In this document: piece by piece, positions 10,395 through 22,568 of the stretch
Numbering within the stretch: position 1 is the first letter of the stretch
How the letters are laid out: each line of letters starts with the position of its first letter
Assembly: GCA_015956445.1 (NCBI GenBank)
Contig: WIUZ02000001.1
Span: 2,542,001 to 2,606,000, forward strand
Direction of reading: 5' to 3'
DNA: 64,000 bases
DNA from: Thelephora terrestris
Lineage: Eukaryota; Basidiomycota; Agaricomycetes; Thelephorales; Thelephoraceae
Translations under genes and position numbers: made by a program
Notes under the pieces: generated by a model
Databases searched by the model: none
What the model was told of the DNA's origin: nothing
Seen by the model: the letters and a program-made list of their open reading frames with translations, nothing else

Positions 10395-12760
10395 ATGAAG
10401 CTTTCGAGGAAGGATGGAGCGTCGAAAAACAAAGAAACCAAGCCTTCTACGTCCACCAACAATCAACCTCAGTCCCAGGCACTTCCACCCCCGCCGCCGC
10501 CGAAGCCAAACACCACCCCGTCCACTTCTCAGCAGTCGATCAGCCCTGTTCAATCCTTGAACTCTCGCTCTTCCTCTCCAGGCTCTGCAAATTCTGCCAA
10601 TTATGCACAAGGAAGCTCTCGCTATATTGGTGGTCCAGGAATTCCAGGAGCTCCTGCTCCTCCGATTGTAGTCGTCAGCTCGGATCCATCTCCTCCTGAG
10701 ACCATCGAACGGACATCATTGACGGGAGAGCCAGTCCCTTCACGTACCTCCACGCTTAGCAGACTACGAGGACCCAAAGATACGATTCCTGTCAAGCCCC
10801 CGCGCAAACAGCGTAGCAGCCGGTTCGTGATCACCGAAAAGGTTGAGATTGAGAAGTTGCCCCCCTTTATGGGTCCGTCGCGTGTCTACGTTGTTGCGCG
10901 TAATTGGCGAGAACTGACCCCGCTTTGGCTTAGAGACGGCGCCTTCTGAGCGTTCACAGCTCTTTGTCAAGAAGCTTCATCAATGCGCGGTCCTTTTCGA
11001 TTTCAACGATACCAACGCCGAGTTGAAGGGAAAACAGATCAAGACCCAGACGTTACACGAGATGTTGGAATACATCACGACTCAACGTAATGTTATCACT
11101 GAGAATATATACCCCGAGGTTGTGAAGATGGTGGGTTCTTTCCTCACAATCACCAATCCATCGCGTCTCACGCCAAGTTCAAGTTCGCTACCAATCTCTT
11201 CCGTTCTATACCCCCTCCCGTCAACCCCACCGGCGATGTCTTCGATCCCGAAGAGGATGAACCCGTCTTGGAGCTCGCCTGGCCGCACCTCAAGATAGTC
11301 TACGAGTTCTTCCTGCGGTTCGTCGAGAGCCCAGATTTCAACGCGCACGTCGCGAAACGTTACATCGATCAACTCTTTGTTCTGAACCTCCTGGAGCTCT
11401 TCGACTCAGAGGATCCAAGAGAACGCGATTTCCTAAAGACCACCCTCCACCGTATCTATGGAAAATTTCTCAACCTCCGGGCCCCTATACGACGATCGAT
11501 CAACAACGTTTTCTTCCACTTTATCTATGAAACGGAACGGCACAATGGCATCGCTGAATTGCTGGAAATCTTGGGATCAATCATTAACGGTTTCGCTCTT
11601 CCACTGAAGGAGGAACACAAGACCTTCTTAATGCGGGTGTTGATTCCCCTCCACAAGGCGAAGTCTTTATCGATGTATCACCCTCAACTTGCCTACTGCG
11701 TTGTGCAATTCCTGGAGAAAGACCCCGCCCTTGCGGAGGAAGTCGTCCTTGGCCTGCTGAAGTACTGGCCAAAGGTCAACTCACCGAAAGAGGTCATGTT
11801 CCTGAGCGAGATGGAGGAAGTGCTAGATGTTATCGATCCCAACGAATTCCGCAAGATTATGACCGCTCTTTTCCACCAGTTGGCGCGGTGCATCAATAGC
11901 CAGCACTTCCAGGTGGCAGAACGAGCGCTCTATTACTGGAATAACGAGTATATCGTCAATCTCATGAGTGAGAACCTCTCGACAATTTTGCCTATCGTCT
12001 TCCCCGTCCTCTTCACCAACTCTAAACATCATTGGAACCGGTTAGTGCTTCCCTGACCTCCAGCTAAAATCTGTGCTCATTTTCTGAAAGGACAATACAT
12101 ACTATGGTTTATAATGCCTTGAAACTTTTCATGGAGATCAACGCAGACTACTTTGCTGAAGCTATGGAACAGTACAAACAGAGGAAGATCGAGTAAGCTC
12201 TGATCATTGGCATCTTGTCTAGCCTTAATCCACGTTTCCCAGAGAACAACAACACGCGGTGCGACGTTACGAGCAGTGGCAGAAACTTAGAGAGATTGCG
12301 AAGGATAACGCACACGGAAAGTTGCCAGCATTGTTTGATGAGCAGGAGCCCGCACCCCCGCCTCCCCCTGTGGCAGAGGAAGAGATTCTTGATTTAACGA
12401 TGGACTTCAACGCAATCAGCATCGATCCAGAGGCAGAGTTGGACGAGAGTGGGGTGGAAAGGGTACCAATGGCCGATCCTGAGATGGACGTACGTTTTTG
12501 TGCTTGATTTTTCACTGTAATGGTCGCTTGAGCACCCCTTCAGCGGCCATTCCCTGAACAAGTTGGAGCTGACCAACCCACGTCACCAAACGGCACTCAA
12601 AATCTGCACATTCGCAGGAGAAGCGCGCTACCAGGTATGATTGTCGTGACTATACAACGTCTTGAACGTCTCTGAGAACACCCCAGTGGATCCTAGTGTC
12701 TTGAAAGACCTCCAAGCACACAGAAGCCTAGATGATACGCCCATGATGCCGAAGCATTGA
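10395..12760 (+). CDS. PP2A regulatory subunit B56 (B', Rts1-like)
   Basis: Predicted 683-residue protein in seven exons (10395-10872, 10934-11130, 11178-12040, 12091-12192, 12243-12489, 12544-12634, 12687-12760). B56 subunits bind the PP2A A/C core and choose its substrates; yeast Rts1 acts in cell-cycle and stress control. The N-terminal 165 residues are Ser/Pro-rich and disordered. The HEAT-like core is very well conserved, including [56 protein letters not shown], and [14 protein letters not shown]. The C-terminus is variable and ends MMPKH. The last two coding exons are short and were placed by phase and splice signals. Confidence 0.95.
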
Positions 12761-13523
12761 GCTGGCGCGCACTCGCAGGCCCGGGGCCTTCGCTGGTACG
12801 ACACACCACCAGACTCTTTATCTTCATTGCACATTCAGTCGCTGTTCTCTCGTCTATACGTGTGATCTGAGTTGTGCATCTTGTGCTTGTTGGGTTCTTT
12901 CTTCGCTTTGGTAGGATTATTTTTACTCCGGTTTGCGTTCGTTATTTTGGTAGGCGCCTTACCCATCATACATATATCTGTTTCTCGACTTCCCAAATAC
13001 TAGATCGAAACGCAGACGTTTCGTTCCCCACCACGTCTGTCTAGGTTGTCCCCCATCTGTTCCAGAAGTGCCTCCGATCGATTTATTAGGCGCCCAACGC
13101 TTAAACAAGGCTTGCTTAGGTTACGTTTTGACCCCATCACTGCGATGCTCCTGATATCAGATGACGGATTGTTTGGTGCAGCCTCGCGATTCACCTAACA
13201 GTGTCTTTTTTTTTTTTTGGCTTTCACAAGTGTTCGACTTCGTCACGGAAGTACCTTGCCACGCCCACCTCTGCCGATCACGTTGAATTCCATCCATGAT
13301 CCATTCCTCGGGCATTCGGACTGTGGACTTGGCGCCCATCAGCTCGTTCTAAGATGGCCCTGAAACTGATCACCAAACCACACACAGGCTGTGTGGTCTA
13401 GGCAAAGCTGATGTGCTTCTGACAGTGGTTGCTCCAGCATTTCCACCCTCGTTTCTCGTTTTCCGGCCAACTTCGTTCACTCGTTTAAAGGGCAAGCCTT
13501 GTGGTATTTATTGATTCGAGACC
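12761..13523. other. Intergenic, 3' UTR of B56 and promoter of the SH3 gene
   Basis: These 763 bases have no convincing gene. A run of 13 T lies at 13206-13218. The last 300 bases are the likely promoter and 5' leader of the SH3 gene. Confidence 0.5.
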
Positions 13524-14351
13524 ATGCCTCCGGTCATTCGAGACACAGGTAGAGACGGATATTCCGGTCTGTCGACATCTACAACGGTTGGGGTCTGCGT
13601 TGCTTCTTTGGTAGCGGCCTTGACACTAGGTGGGTCTTCCATGCTTCATGGCGCCGCCGAGATCGTGGTGACTGATCTACGGGATCTCCGCCCTCGCAAC
13701 ATTAGGTACGCTCGCATGGGTATTTATTGCACGGAGAAGGAACAAGCCAGAAACGCCTCACCCCGCTGACTCAGAAAGAGCCCAGGACCACCCTGATCAC
13801 GCTCCTTCACCAATACTTTCTCCTCCCCCCGCTTACAGCCCTGGGTCGATGAAGAGTTCTTCCGCCCCTGACAAGAAAGCGAGGATAGCCCTTAAAGTAG
13901 ACGTCGGTCGCGAAGCGAGCGAATCAACGACTTTGCCCAGCCCTCTTCGTTCCGCTTCTTTCAATCCCACTGCGAAGACCCAGTCAATTAGCTCTCGTAT
14001 CTCTTCGCGCATCTCTATGGCTGCAAAGAAACTGTGTGTTCATTCTTTTAGTTCGCACCCTGAGCAACCGAGGCTTGGGCTAACGCATGTCATCGATACA
14101 GCCCGAGATTGATGGTCGTGGCTACACTTTATGTTCCGTCTCTGAGCGACGAGCTGCCTATCAGACTCGGGGAGACCATTCGCATGATCGAAGAGTATGA
14201 GGATGAGTGGTGTCTTGCCCAACGGGTTGGCCGAACGGACGAGAGAGGAGTCGTCCCTAGGTTCTGCTTGACCGAGCGACAGGAGGTCATCCCGCGCCCA
14301 GGACAGCGAGGCTCCAGTGTACTCTTCCAAACCTCAACGTTCCGCAAGTAG
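13524..14351 (+). CDS. Single-pass membrane protein with C-terminal SH3 domain
   Basis: Predicted 227-residue protein in three exons (13524-13629, 13706-14033, 14102-14351). A short N-terminus precedes one membrane helix at about residues 21-44 (VGVCVASLVAALTLGTLAWV), followed by a stop-transfer ARRRNK. The juxtamembrane part is rich in Ser and Pro. An SH3 domain at about 147-210 shows ATLYVPSLSDELPI, then EEYEDEWCLAQ, and ERGVVPRFCL, with the conserved ALYD-, WC- and P-type positions partly changed. This order (short exterior, one helix, disordered linker, SH3) resembles fungal plasma-membrane SH3 proteins such as yeast Fus1, but the similarity is one of layout only. The exon 1-2 join is well supported because it fuses the two halves of the membrane helix. 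Its partner is unknown. Confidence 0.8.
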
Positions 14352-14829
14352 ACTCGTACTCGTCTGCTCTCCAATTGCTTGACGTACACGGTGCTATGTA
14401 TCCTAATTTATAAACGCCCTACGCTTTGGACACTCCCATAAGGACCTCCCTGTCTTGTACTGTTTTATTTATCCACCGCACTTTTCACCTGACGCCGCTT
14501 GTTCCCCTTGTGATCGTCAATGTGAGTTCCTCTCGGCTCAATTCGGGCTTGAAGATGAATTCGCTAATGGTTCAGGAATAGATACCAGGATTTATTTATG
14601 CGTCTTTCGGCCTTGGTCTTTTGCTTCGTTATGAGTAGGGTGACGGCCCTCTGTTCTTACTTTCGCTCTGCGCGTTTTAGCTACGTAGGGTGCACTTTAC
14701 TTCTTGTTTGGGGCGTCAACGGATATCATCGTCCCTTTTGGAGATCAAGACTCTTTGATTACTCTGGTCAGCGGGTAACGGTCACTATCGAATTAGATAG
14801 TTGTAGATTACCCCGAGAAATCTCACAGC
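14352..14829. other. Convergent 3' intergenic region
   Basis: These 478 bases separate the stops of the SH3 gene (+) and PAM17 (-). Only short frames are present and none is recognisable. Confidence 0.55.
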
Positions 14830-15697
14830 CTATGAGGCCTCCTCGGTAGCCCATTGAGCCTTCCGGCGGTACTTGGCCTGGTCGCGTAGCCACTGGGAAG
14901 AATCAGACATGTTCTCAGCGAGAGGCTTGTAAAAACAACTGACCTGTCGGTACTGATGCAAAGAGCCAATCTTCTCTCCTAACCGCGAAACAGTTTGGAC
15001 ATCTGGAGTAAGATCAAATGAAATCATGGTGACGAACCGTAGAAGTCTGGGACAGGATTGTTGTAACTCTGGGCACTTGGATTAACTCGGTTCCTAACAA
15101 TCCGTCGATGAAACTCCTTGTCCTTCTCTTCGATCAAATGCATCGTTTTGCGGTGGGAAATGCGCCAGAGCGAGGAACCAACAATGGGCCCACAAAGGTA
15201 CCCAAGTCCTGCGAGAAGGACGTTTATTAATCAGGCTGTGAAGGTGTAGGCAGACGTGTTCACATGCCTGTGATTCCAACGGTCGCAAGCCCATAAAACA
15301 TCATGGGATCAAGACCCTGCGAACAGTTAGATGAAAGAATGATGACCCCAGCAATGGGACTGAGTACCATGATGGACGTTGTAAAATCGACGGTCTGCGC
15401 CGAGAAGTACACGATAGCTCCTTGGAGTCCAAACAGAGCCGTCGGAACGGACGCGACCTGCAGAAACACTCAGTCCGAAGTGGCGCAACAAAGTATTGCG
15501 ACGCGCACTGTTTCCCATCTGTGACGTTGTCGTCGGATGGCAAGGTACTGAGTCCAGTTCAAGGTTTCTGGCGTCGGTTTGGGCGTGGCCCCGGTAGAAT
15601 TGCACCGGGTCGCGACGGCGACAATTCCGTTCTTTGGCTCCAATGGAGCCCTTGGTAGCGATCGAAAAGCCACCTTCGTAGTGAGAATGGACGCCAT
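14830..15697 (-). CDS. PAM17: Pam17, presequence translocase-associated motor subunit
   Basis: Component of the mitochondrial import motor that binds TIM23 and drives matrix import with Hsp70. There are five exons. The N-terminus is a presequence-like stretch (MASILTTKVAFRSLPRAP...). Next come WTQYLAIRRQRHRWE, two hydrophobic segments separated by the conserved GLDPMMFYGLAT, then EEKDKEFHRRIV, QSYNNPVPDFYGEKIGS, and YRQWLRDQAKYRRK, all diagnostic of Pam17. The intron after ITG (15209-15267) fits only with a GC donor (AG then GCATGT) at 15267; using GTGAAC downstream would break the frame. It diverges from the SNF2 gene across 144 bp. Confidence 0.92.
15209..15267 (-). other. Candidate GC-AG intron in PAM17
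   Basis: The minus-strand exon ends ATCACAG, the intron begins GCATGTGAAC and ends TCTCGCAG, length 59 nt. A phase-1 junction is needed to join GITG to LGYLCGP, and only the GC donor supplies it. Confidence 0.75.
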
Positions 15698-15841
15698 CCT
15701 GTTAGCGGCGAGTTTAAAAGTTGAAGTGTTTGCAGCTTGTATGTGTATGGATGAACCGAACGGCTCCGTCCACGTGACCGCCAACGGTCCCTGAGTCGAT
15801 CCCAACTCCGATCCGCTCGCTTCGCTGCTCTTACGCCTAGG

Positions 15842-18800
15842 ATGGAACAAGACCCACAACGGGATCCTTTCGAGCCCACTAACCTCTTGCACGCGGGCGT
15901 TCTTGCTGTTACGCTCTCCGGTATTGACAAGAACGCGTCGCATGCGGTGTTTCAAGAGAGCTGGCCGGCGTTTAACCAGGAGTCAGCCAGTATTCTACGC
16001 CCCCTTTGCTCTCTACAGGATGTAGCCCTTCTGGAGAACATTTCCTTCCTGATTGAGCATGAGTTTGCTCTTGTCACGTCGAATCTTTCACCGTGTCATT
16101 GCCTCATCCTCTTGCGAGTGTACCTTATACCATTTGACCTCCCGGGTGTCCAAGGTCGCTTGATGAACCGTCAAGAACAGGTCCTTTCCCACTACAAGCG
16201 ATGTTTAAAGGAAATTCTGCCTAGAATTATTAACGACGGCGACTACTGGAGTGGCTCTGACCTGCTACCTCCAAACCCAAGTCTATTCCTCCCTCCATCA
16301 TTGGTGGGTGTATTTCCCAATCCTATTGAGTTTGTCGTGGTACCTGAACACAATATAGGACTCGAGGACTATGGCGGAGCTTTATAGCGAGCTGTCCTCC
16401 CCAGCGCTTGACGAGTTGACTAGTCAAGCTCGGGAGATTCTAGAGGACGAACCCATCTTTGGGCTTCGCACAACTCTCTACCCATATCAACGTAGATCTG
16501 TGGCCACAATGTTACACAAGGAATCACCCTCACAACCCATCCCTGACCCCGCATACATTGAAGTCAAGGGGATTGGGGCGGGCGGGGAAACGTTTTATCT
16601 CCAACCGGCTACGCTGGAACTCCTGCGACACTGCCCAATGACATCTACGGTACGAGGCGGTGTATTGTGCGAGGAACTCGGTAAGGCCGGCCCACCTTTC
16701 TCACTTGTATGCGCGCTCATTGGACTAGGCACCGGGAAAACGGTGATGACCTTGTCATTAATATTATCGACGGTCGACCAGCTCCCCGCTCCCCCTGAAG
16801 CTGTTGAGGTGGTCACTCCTATGTTGACCCCGATCGCGCTCAAGTTTTTCCCTTCAGAACCGTACGGCGAAGCCCGAAGATTGGCTGCAGCCGGAAGGAG
16901 AGGGGCGAAGGATCAGCAACCGGGGGTGCCTTCTCTTCTGGAGACGATGGTACATTACGTCCGTGTCAACTCAGAGACCGTTGGACTTCAACCTGCGGAA
17001 GAAGAGCTCCGGGAAGCGAGACTTTGGGAACCAATTATTGCCAACACGCCCTTTTATTTCCAACGAGATGCAAGAGCCGTTGATTGCAAAAGGCCCCTCC
17101 GTGCTGCGAGAGCCAGGTCACCCCCGGTTCCTATCTATCTATCACCGGCAACGCTCGTTCTAGTTCCGCAAAACCTGCTCGGTCAATGGGAAAATGAAAT
17201 TAACAAACACTGCAACACGCAGATTCCGCAGAGGGTATTAATCATCCAGAAGGAGGTCAAGATACCCTCGCCGAAGCAGCTGGCCTCGGACTACATTGTG
17301 AGAAGTTACGTGGTCCTGCAGACCGGTGAACTGAATTTTGCGATAGATCGTATTGATGACACAGGAGCGTAAGCCAAAATCTTCCACCTACCTGAGTCGC
17401 CACTAACACCGTGTAGGTTTCACGAACGAATTCCGACGGGGGATAACCGAACTTGTCACAGGAACGTGCAAATGTCCTGATTTCGAGCGCATTCGGATAA
17501 CGAACTGCACATGCGATTTCGAGAACTCTAGTACACCTCTCATGTCCGTACGATGGAAACGGCTCGTTATAGACGAAGGACACATCTCTTCGTCTGTAGA
17601 CAGTGCACTCTCGACGGGTCTAAACACGCTGAGCGTAGAACGGCGATGGATAGTCACCGGCACTCCAACAACCAACCTCCTGGGACTCAGTTTTGGACAA
17701 TCGAGTGAACGATTCGAAAATGAAGAATCGGCTCATTCTCCAGACAACTCGACCCCCACTACATCTGATACTGAAGGAACACCTGGCCCGGAGGGGAGTA
17801 AACCTCGAGTTTGGACGAATGATGATAGGCAGGATCTTGGAAAATTAGCTGCCATCATCGCTCAATCTTTGTCCTTCCCTAAGTTCAAGGCGGATCTCAA
17901 GGCGTTCAAGAACCTTGTGACGAACCCTCTCCTCGAACCAGCTGGTCCAAGCCCAGGTGCGATCCAGGTGCTGGAACAGGTGATGAAGGCGGTCATGATT
18001 CGACACAGGTAATGGAATCGATCTCACTTCTGTGTGCTTGTATTCTCATGATTTTGCTCAGAATTGAGGACGTCGAAAAGGACGTCGTGTTGCCGCCTCT
18101 GAAGCAAGACGTAATCTGGCTCGACCTCGATGATTTCTCAAGGAAATCCTACAATGCTATGCAAGCTGTGATTGGCATCAACGCTATTGATTCTCAGCGG
18201 GTGGACGTAGTACGTTGACTCTCGTCTGCATGCCTCGCGTACCTTCTAATCGTCCGTAGGATTACTTCTTTCACAAACGGGTAGGCACTCCCTGCACTGC
18301 ACTCGAGGCGCTCTTGTTGAAGTGACGTAGAACAAAGGGCCATTGCTGAACACCCTGCTGAATATGTCTCAGTATGCTGTATCCCCCCCTTACACGCTTG
18401 ACCATCAATCTGATGCATTCTGTTCCAGAGTGTTGTTCTGGCACACGGACAGCAACCTTTATTCCATTGTTCCGAATATCCAGACTGGTGAGGAGAAGTT
18501 CCTGCAAGAAGAAAAGCATGGGAACATCTCCGATGCGGATCGAAAGCTCCTCCACGAATCTTTTGTTCACATGTGAATAACCTATACCTGCCGCGGTCTC
18601 ATATCACCTTCGTTCTGATCCAGCGACTTTTTAGGAATCTGGCTTTCGAAGACTCTGAATGGAAAGCTATCAATCAAAAAGTCGACACGTTCTATGCCGT
18701 GGAAAACCTCCCTACTCCAATCTGGCACGCTCTTATGCCTACGCTTGCGCTTGAAGAGGGCGCTGTGGAGCGGCCGTTGGCCTACGCGCGAGCGGAACAT

Positions 18801-20241
18801 TTATTAGAGCTTCGACATTTCATCGAGAAGCACCCGCTGACGCCCATAGAACGGATCGTAGCGTGGGCAGGGACCCTGTTGCAGAAAGAAGCACAGATGA
18901 TGCGTTCGCTCGAAGAGAGGGGACGAAAGAAGCGACGTCGGACCAAGGAGGGGGGCGGTGAACGGTCTCGTAGTCCGGCAGCAGAAACCCCAAGCCAACC
19001 CGCCAGCACCACCGAGAACGCGGAGGAGACCCCAAACCAGGAGCCGTTCGTTCTTGTGGTCCCTAAGAGGACGGTTCAAGGGTTCTCGACGGATGACCTG
19101 CTCAGGTCTTCGCCAATGGCCCAGTCCAGGATCGTACGGTCAACATCCTCCAAGCTGAATTACATCCTAAACGAGGTATGCATCCCCCCCTGCTCCTTCA
19201 TTCCGACCCAATCCCGAAACTCTTGTTCCAGGTGCTAGCGCATTCAAAAGACGAGAAATTCTTGATATTCTCAAACTCTCCACTTACGTTGGCGATGATT
19301 TCGGATGCGCTAAGGCTGGCCCGCGTCGAAGGTTTGCTCTGCAGCTCACAAATAAAGCCTGCGGAACGTTTCCAACGGATCGTGACCTTTGAGACTTCGG
19401 ACACGTATCGAGTGCTCCTGATGGAGCTAAAGCACGGCGCTCGCGGACTGTCAGTGAGAAAAGATTTTCACCAACTATACCCTCCACGCCTTTCGATCTA
19501 TCCCCCGTTTCTATGCGTGGGCAGCTAACGTGAGAACACAGCAACATCGTGACAGCGTCTAGGGTCATTTTTTGCGAACCTGTGTGGAGAGCTGATGTCG
19601 AGAGTCAAGCAATCAAGGTACGGATCGCACAAGAGCAACCCGGTTTCTCGTCACCCAGACATCCGGGTGAAGCTGACGATTGATTGAACAGCGTGTACAT
19701 CGTATCGGCCAGACTAGGCCGGTAACAGGTCAGTCGAGATGCACCACAGTGCTTGTAGATGCTTCATTGGCGATGAACTCTAGTGAAGACGCTCGCGATC
19801 AGATCTACTATGGAGGAAATGATGGTTGCTCGGCGTGCGGCTTTACAGAGCCAGGCAGAAAAGGTATCGCGCAATTGGGCTGAAGAGTCTGGGATGAGAC
19901 AGTTCATCGCGGTAAGTGAATGACCAAAGCCAGACGGTCTTCTGACTTACCCCGCGCAGAATCCGACTTTCTTGGAGCCCGGGGAGTCAGGTGGACAGAT
20001 CAAGTTTGAGGTTCCCCTGATTCACGTCTCGCCGAGGGAAACCTTGCCCGTTTCAGAAGATGAGGTGACGTTGATGGATGTGGACGCGGAAGCTGTATCC
20101 GAGCCTGCGACGACGGACTTGGCCGATCCGATGTCAACGGACGGAAGAGAGGTGAGGCTACCGCTATCTACGCCGCAGACGGACGGATCTTCGGAGTTAC
20201 CAGGGAAGAAGCGACGGAGAGTAATGTTCGCTGATGAGTAG
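15842..20241 (+). CDS. SNF2-family ATPase (Rad5/SHPRH-like helicase core, no RING seen)
   Basis: Large multi-exon gene (roughly 1,250-1,300 residues) for a nuclear DNA-dependent ATPase. The N-terminal 170 residues are unrecognised. The first helicase lobe has a Walker A split by an intron, read as CEELGTGKT, and a DEGH box in [11 protein letters not shown]. It also has motif Ia/III-type segments [16 protein letters not shown] and [14 protein letters not shown]. The second lobe shows [33 protein letters not shown], and motif [17 protein letters not shown]. The two lobes are separated by more than 400 residues, including a charged segment [12 protein letters not shown]. Rad5-type proteins carry a RING finger at this place; I see no Cys/His cluster. 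The C-terminus is acidic, then basic ([11 protein letters not shown]). The join near 17298-17410 uses two short introns around [16 protein letters not shown]. Its biological role (repair or chromatin) is inferred only. Confidence 0.83.
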
Positions 20242-21250
20242 CGGCATTTGATTTCGGAACGGAGTAGTAGAGTATGGTGTGCCCACGGGATTATGTAGTT
20301 ACAGGAACGGTTAATTATCCTTCCATTACAGCAGCATGTGGGATATCTGTGCCCGTACCGGGGATGGGTTGAGGACCGTTGCCAGGAACGACAGATCTAC
20401 TGGACATGTCACCATAGGATCCGTGCGGTCTCCGGGGCGGGAGAAAGTGTGGATGGTCCGAACTGAATGCGACTTTCTGGGGAACGCTGGGAATGACGCT
20501 GGAACGACGAGGCTATCGACGCAAGGAGATGTGCGTTCCCAACGGATTGGATTCGAGGCGCTGGTGTCTTGGTAGCCCAGTTTCCAAATCGCTCAAAGTC
20601 TCAAGATCTCACATCTCGTCGTGCCACGCAAAAAGAGGAGCGGGTTTAAGCCGGCTGCCCCCTCTCGCTGGTTTTCGGAGGGGTGTTTCTCACACCTTCC
20701 TCTCACGCAGGTTACGAGAGCGGGGGTCAGGTGGAACCTACGGTCCAAATTGGGAGTGCCCTGCCACAGACGACGTGAGAAGTACATAATCCCTTCGTCT
20801 TTCGTTTGAAATGGGTGGGGTGAGAATCGCGCCTTGGATATGAATTCTTTGAATCTGGTGGAGCGGCGAGCCTAGAGAATCGCGAACGAGGAACGATTCA
20901 ATGAGATGGCTTACCCAGTACCGTAAGGCTGGGGGTCTGGGCTGTGGTTATGAGATCGCAAAGCATCTTGGAAAGTGGGCGGCTAAACTCTACCTAGAAC
21001 CGTGAACGAAAGACGAGGGCTCTATACTAAGTTGGGGCGATTATCCGCATGACGAAACAATATTTCTCTTGGCCGTTTGTCGCCAACCAGTGCCTGGGAG
21101 AGGTTATGAAAGCTAAATTTTCGTGTGATCGGACGAGGAGGAGAGTGCCACCCTTCCATTACGCCCGTGGGCCAAAATGTTGATTGGAATAAACGCCACG
21201 TCACTCACCTGGAAACAAGACGGACCCTGCACGCACAGCGGTTTGTTGGA
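20242..21250. other. Intergenic, about 1 kb without a recognisable gene
   Basis: Lies between the SNF2 gene stop and the wax-synthase-like start, both on the plus strand. Small frames of 60-98 codons occur but have no recognisable motif and overlap in several frames. It probably holds a 3' UTR and a promoter. Confidence 0.5.
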
Positions 21251-22568
21251 ATGAAGCGACTTCCGTTTGCATTCTACAACCTCGTCCAGATCGCGTTCCT
21301 CTTCGTGCACTATCCGACCACGCGTCGATTTCCGCGAATACTTTCTTTCGCCTGTCTCCTCGCGCTCCTCGTTTACTGCCACGCGGAGTACTCGCTCCAC
21401 AGCCCCGGGGAAGACTACGTGCTCGGATGCAGCAACGGGATACTCCTGCTCGCAGCCGCTCACATGACGTTCATCTGCCCCGACTTTCCCAACGGGCTCC
21501 AATGGACAGGTCCCACGACCAGAGAAGGATCCGATCCAGGTCGACTCCCCTTTGCCCAGAAATTGAGTTGGATGGTGGAACTCGCGAGCGATGCGCGGAG
21601 AATCGGTTCAAGCCGTCGCGGTGGGGCGGTGAATGATATTGGTGCCGCCGTCGGCGTCGATAAACGCGACGCAGCGAACTCGAGCGCGCGTCATCGTTTC
21701 GTCATTTCCAGAGTCATGCTCTCGGTTTTGTGCCTGGCAATGTTCCAGCTCACCCTCCTCTATCGGCTAAGGAGCCCGTCGTTCAACGGAGCACTCCACG
21801 ATGGAGGCGCTCATGATGGGAGGTTCATCCGGGCGCGTTCCTCGCTTCTCGCAAGGTTTCTGGACGTTGTTTTGTGGGCAGCGGGCACGGTGTCGGAGAT
21901 GTGTTTCCTTCAGACGGCGGCGGCCGCGCTAGCTGTTGGCGTTGGTGCTTCCGAAGCGGAAGAGTGGCCACCTATGTTTGGTTCTCCGATACGCGCCTAC
22001 ACCGTACGCAGGTTCTGGTCGTGAGTGTTCTCGGCAGAAACCCTCCACAGAATGATTAGATTGAACGTTCACGTTAGAAAAACATGGCATCAAATCCTTC
22101 GAGTGGTGAGCGATCTGATGCTCGTACGAGATGGCTCGCTGACGGTTGCTTGGTGCTTCCGTGTAGCCGCTTGAATCGTCAGGTGCACACGTCGCTCGAG
22201 ATGGCCTAAAACTTGAGAAAGGGACCGCCGTGTTTATGATCGTGCAGTCTATGACCGCCTTCTTTCTATCAGCTCTGGTTCACACGGGTGGAGACTACGC
22301 GATACATCGCAGCTTTAGAATGAGTGGTCCGACGTTCCGATTCTTCCTTTTGCAGCCAGTTGCTTTCTTGATTGAAGCAATCGCGATCCGCGGCGCCCGC
22401 TCGTCGAGTGGACTGGTCCCGGGGTGGGTGTGGAGAGCGATGGGGTATCTCTGGGTGGGTGTGTGGTTTTCTTGGTGTGCTCCTCCGTGGTTGGATGCAA
22501 TAAGCGCTGGTGGGGGTAACGTCAGAACTAAACTCATTCCTCTCAAATTGTTCGAGAAATTAGCTTGA
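21251..22568 (+). CDS. Wax-synthase-domain membrane acyltransferase
   Basis: Predicted 399-residue, multi-pass membrane protein in three exons (21251-22020, 22078-22105, 22167-22568). The middle exon is only 28 nt. The family signature is the block PPMFGSPIRAYTVRRFWSKT followed by WHQILR, which in fungal and plant wax-synthase proteins precedes the catalytic region. A later LVHTGGDY supplies the conserved histidine. Several hydrophobic segments surround these (for example SFACLLALLVYCHAEY and FFLLQPVAFLIEAIAI). Members are MBOAT-like acyltransferases that esterify alcohols or terpenoids, often in secondary metabolism, but no biosynthetic cluster lies next to this one. The frame continues upstream to 21125; I chose the ATG at 21251 because it begins just before the first membrane segment. 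The substrate is unknown. Confidence 0.8.

Noticed and set aside
21125-21250. Longer N-terminus for the wax-synthase-like protein
   Set aside because: The extra 42 residues are not hydrophobic or conserved-looking and the ATG at 21251 sits just before the first membrane segment, although the longer form cannot be fully excluded.
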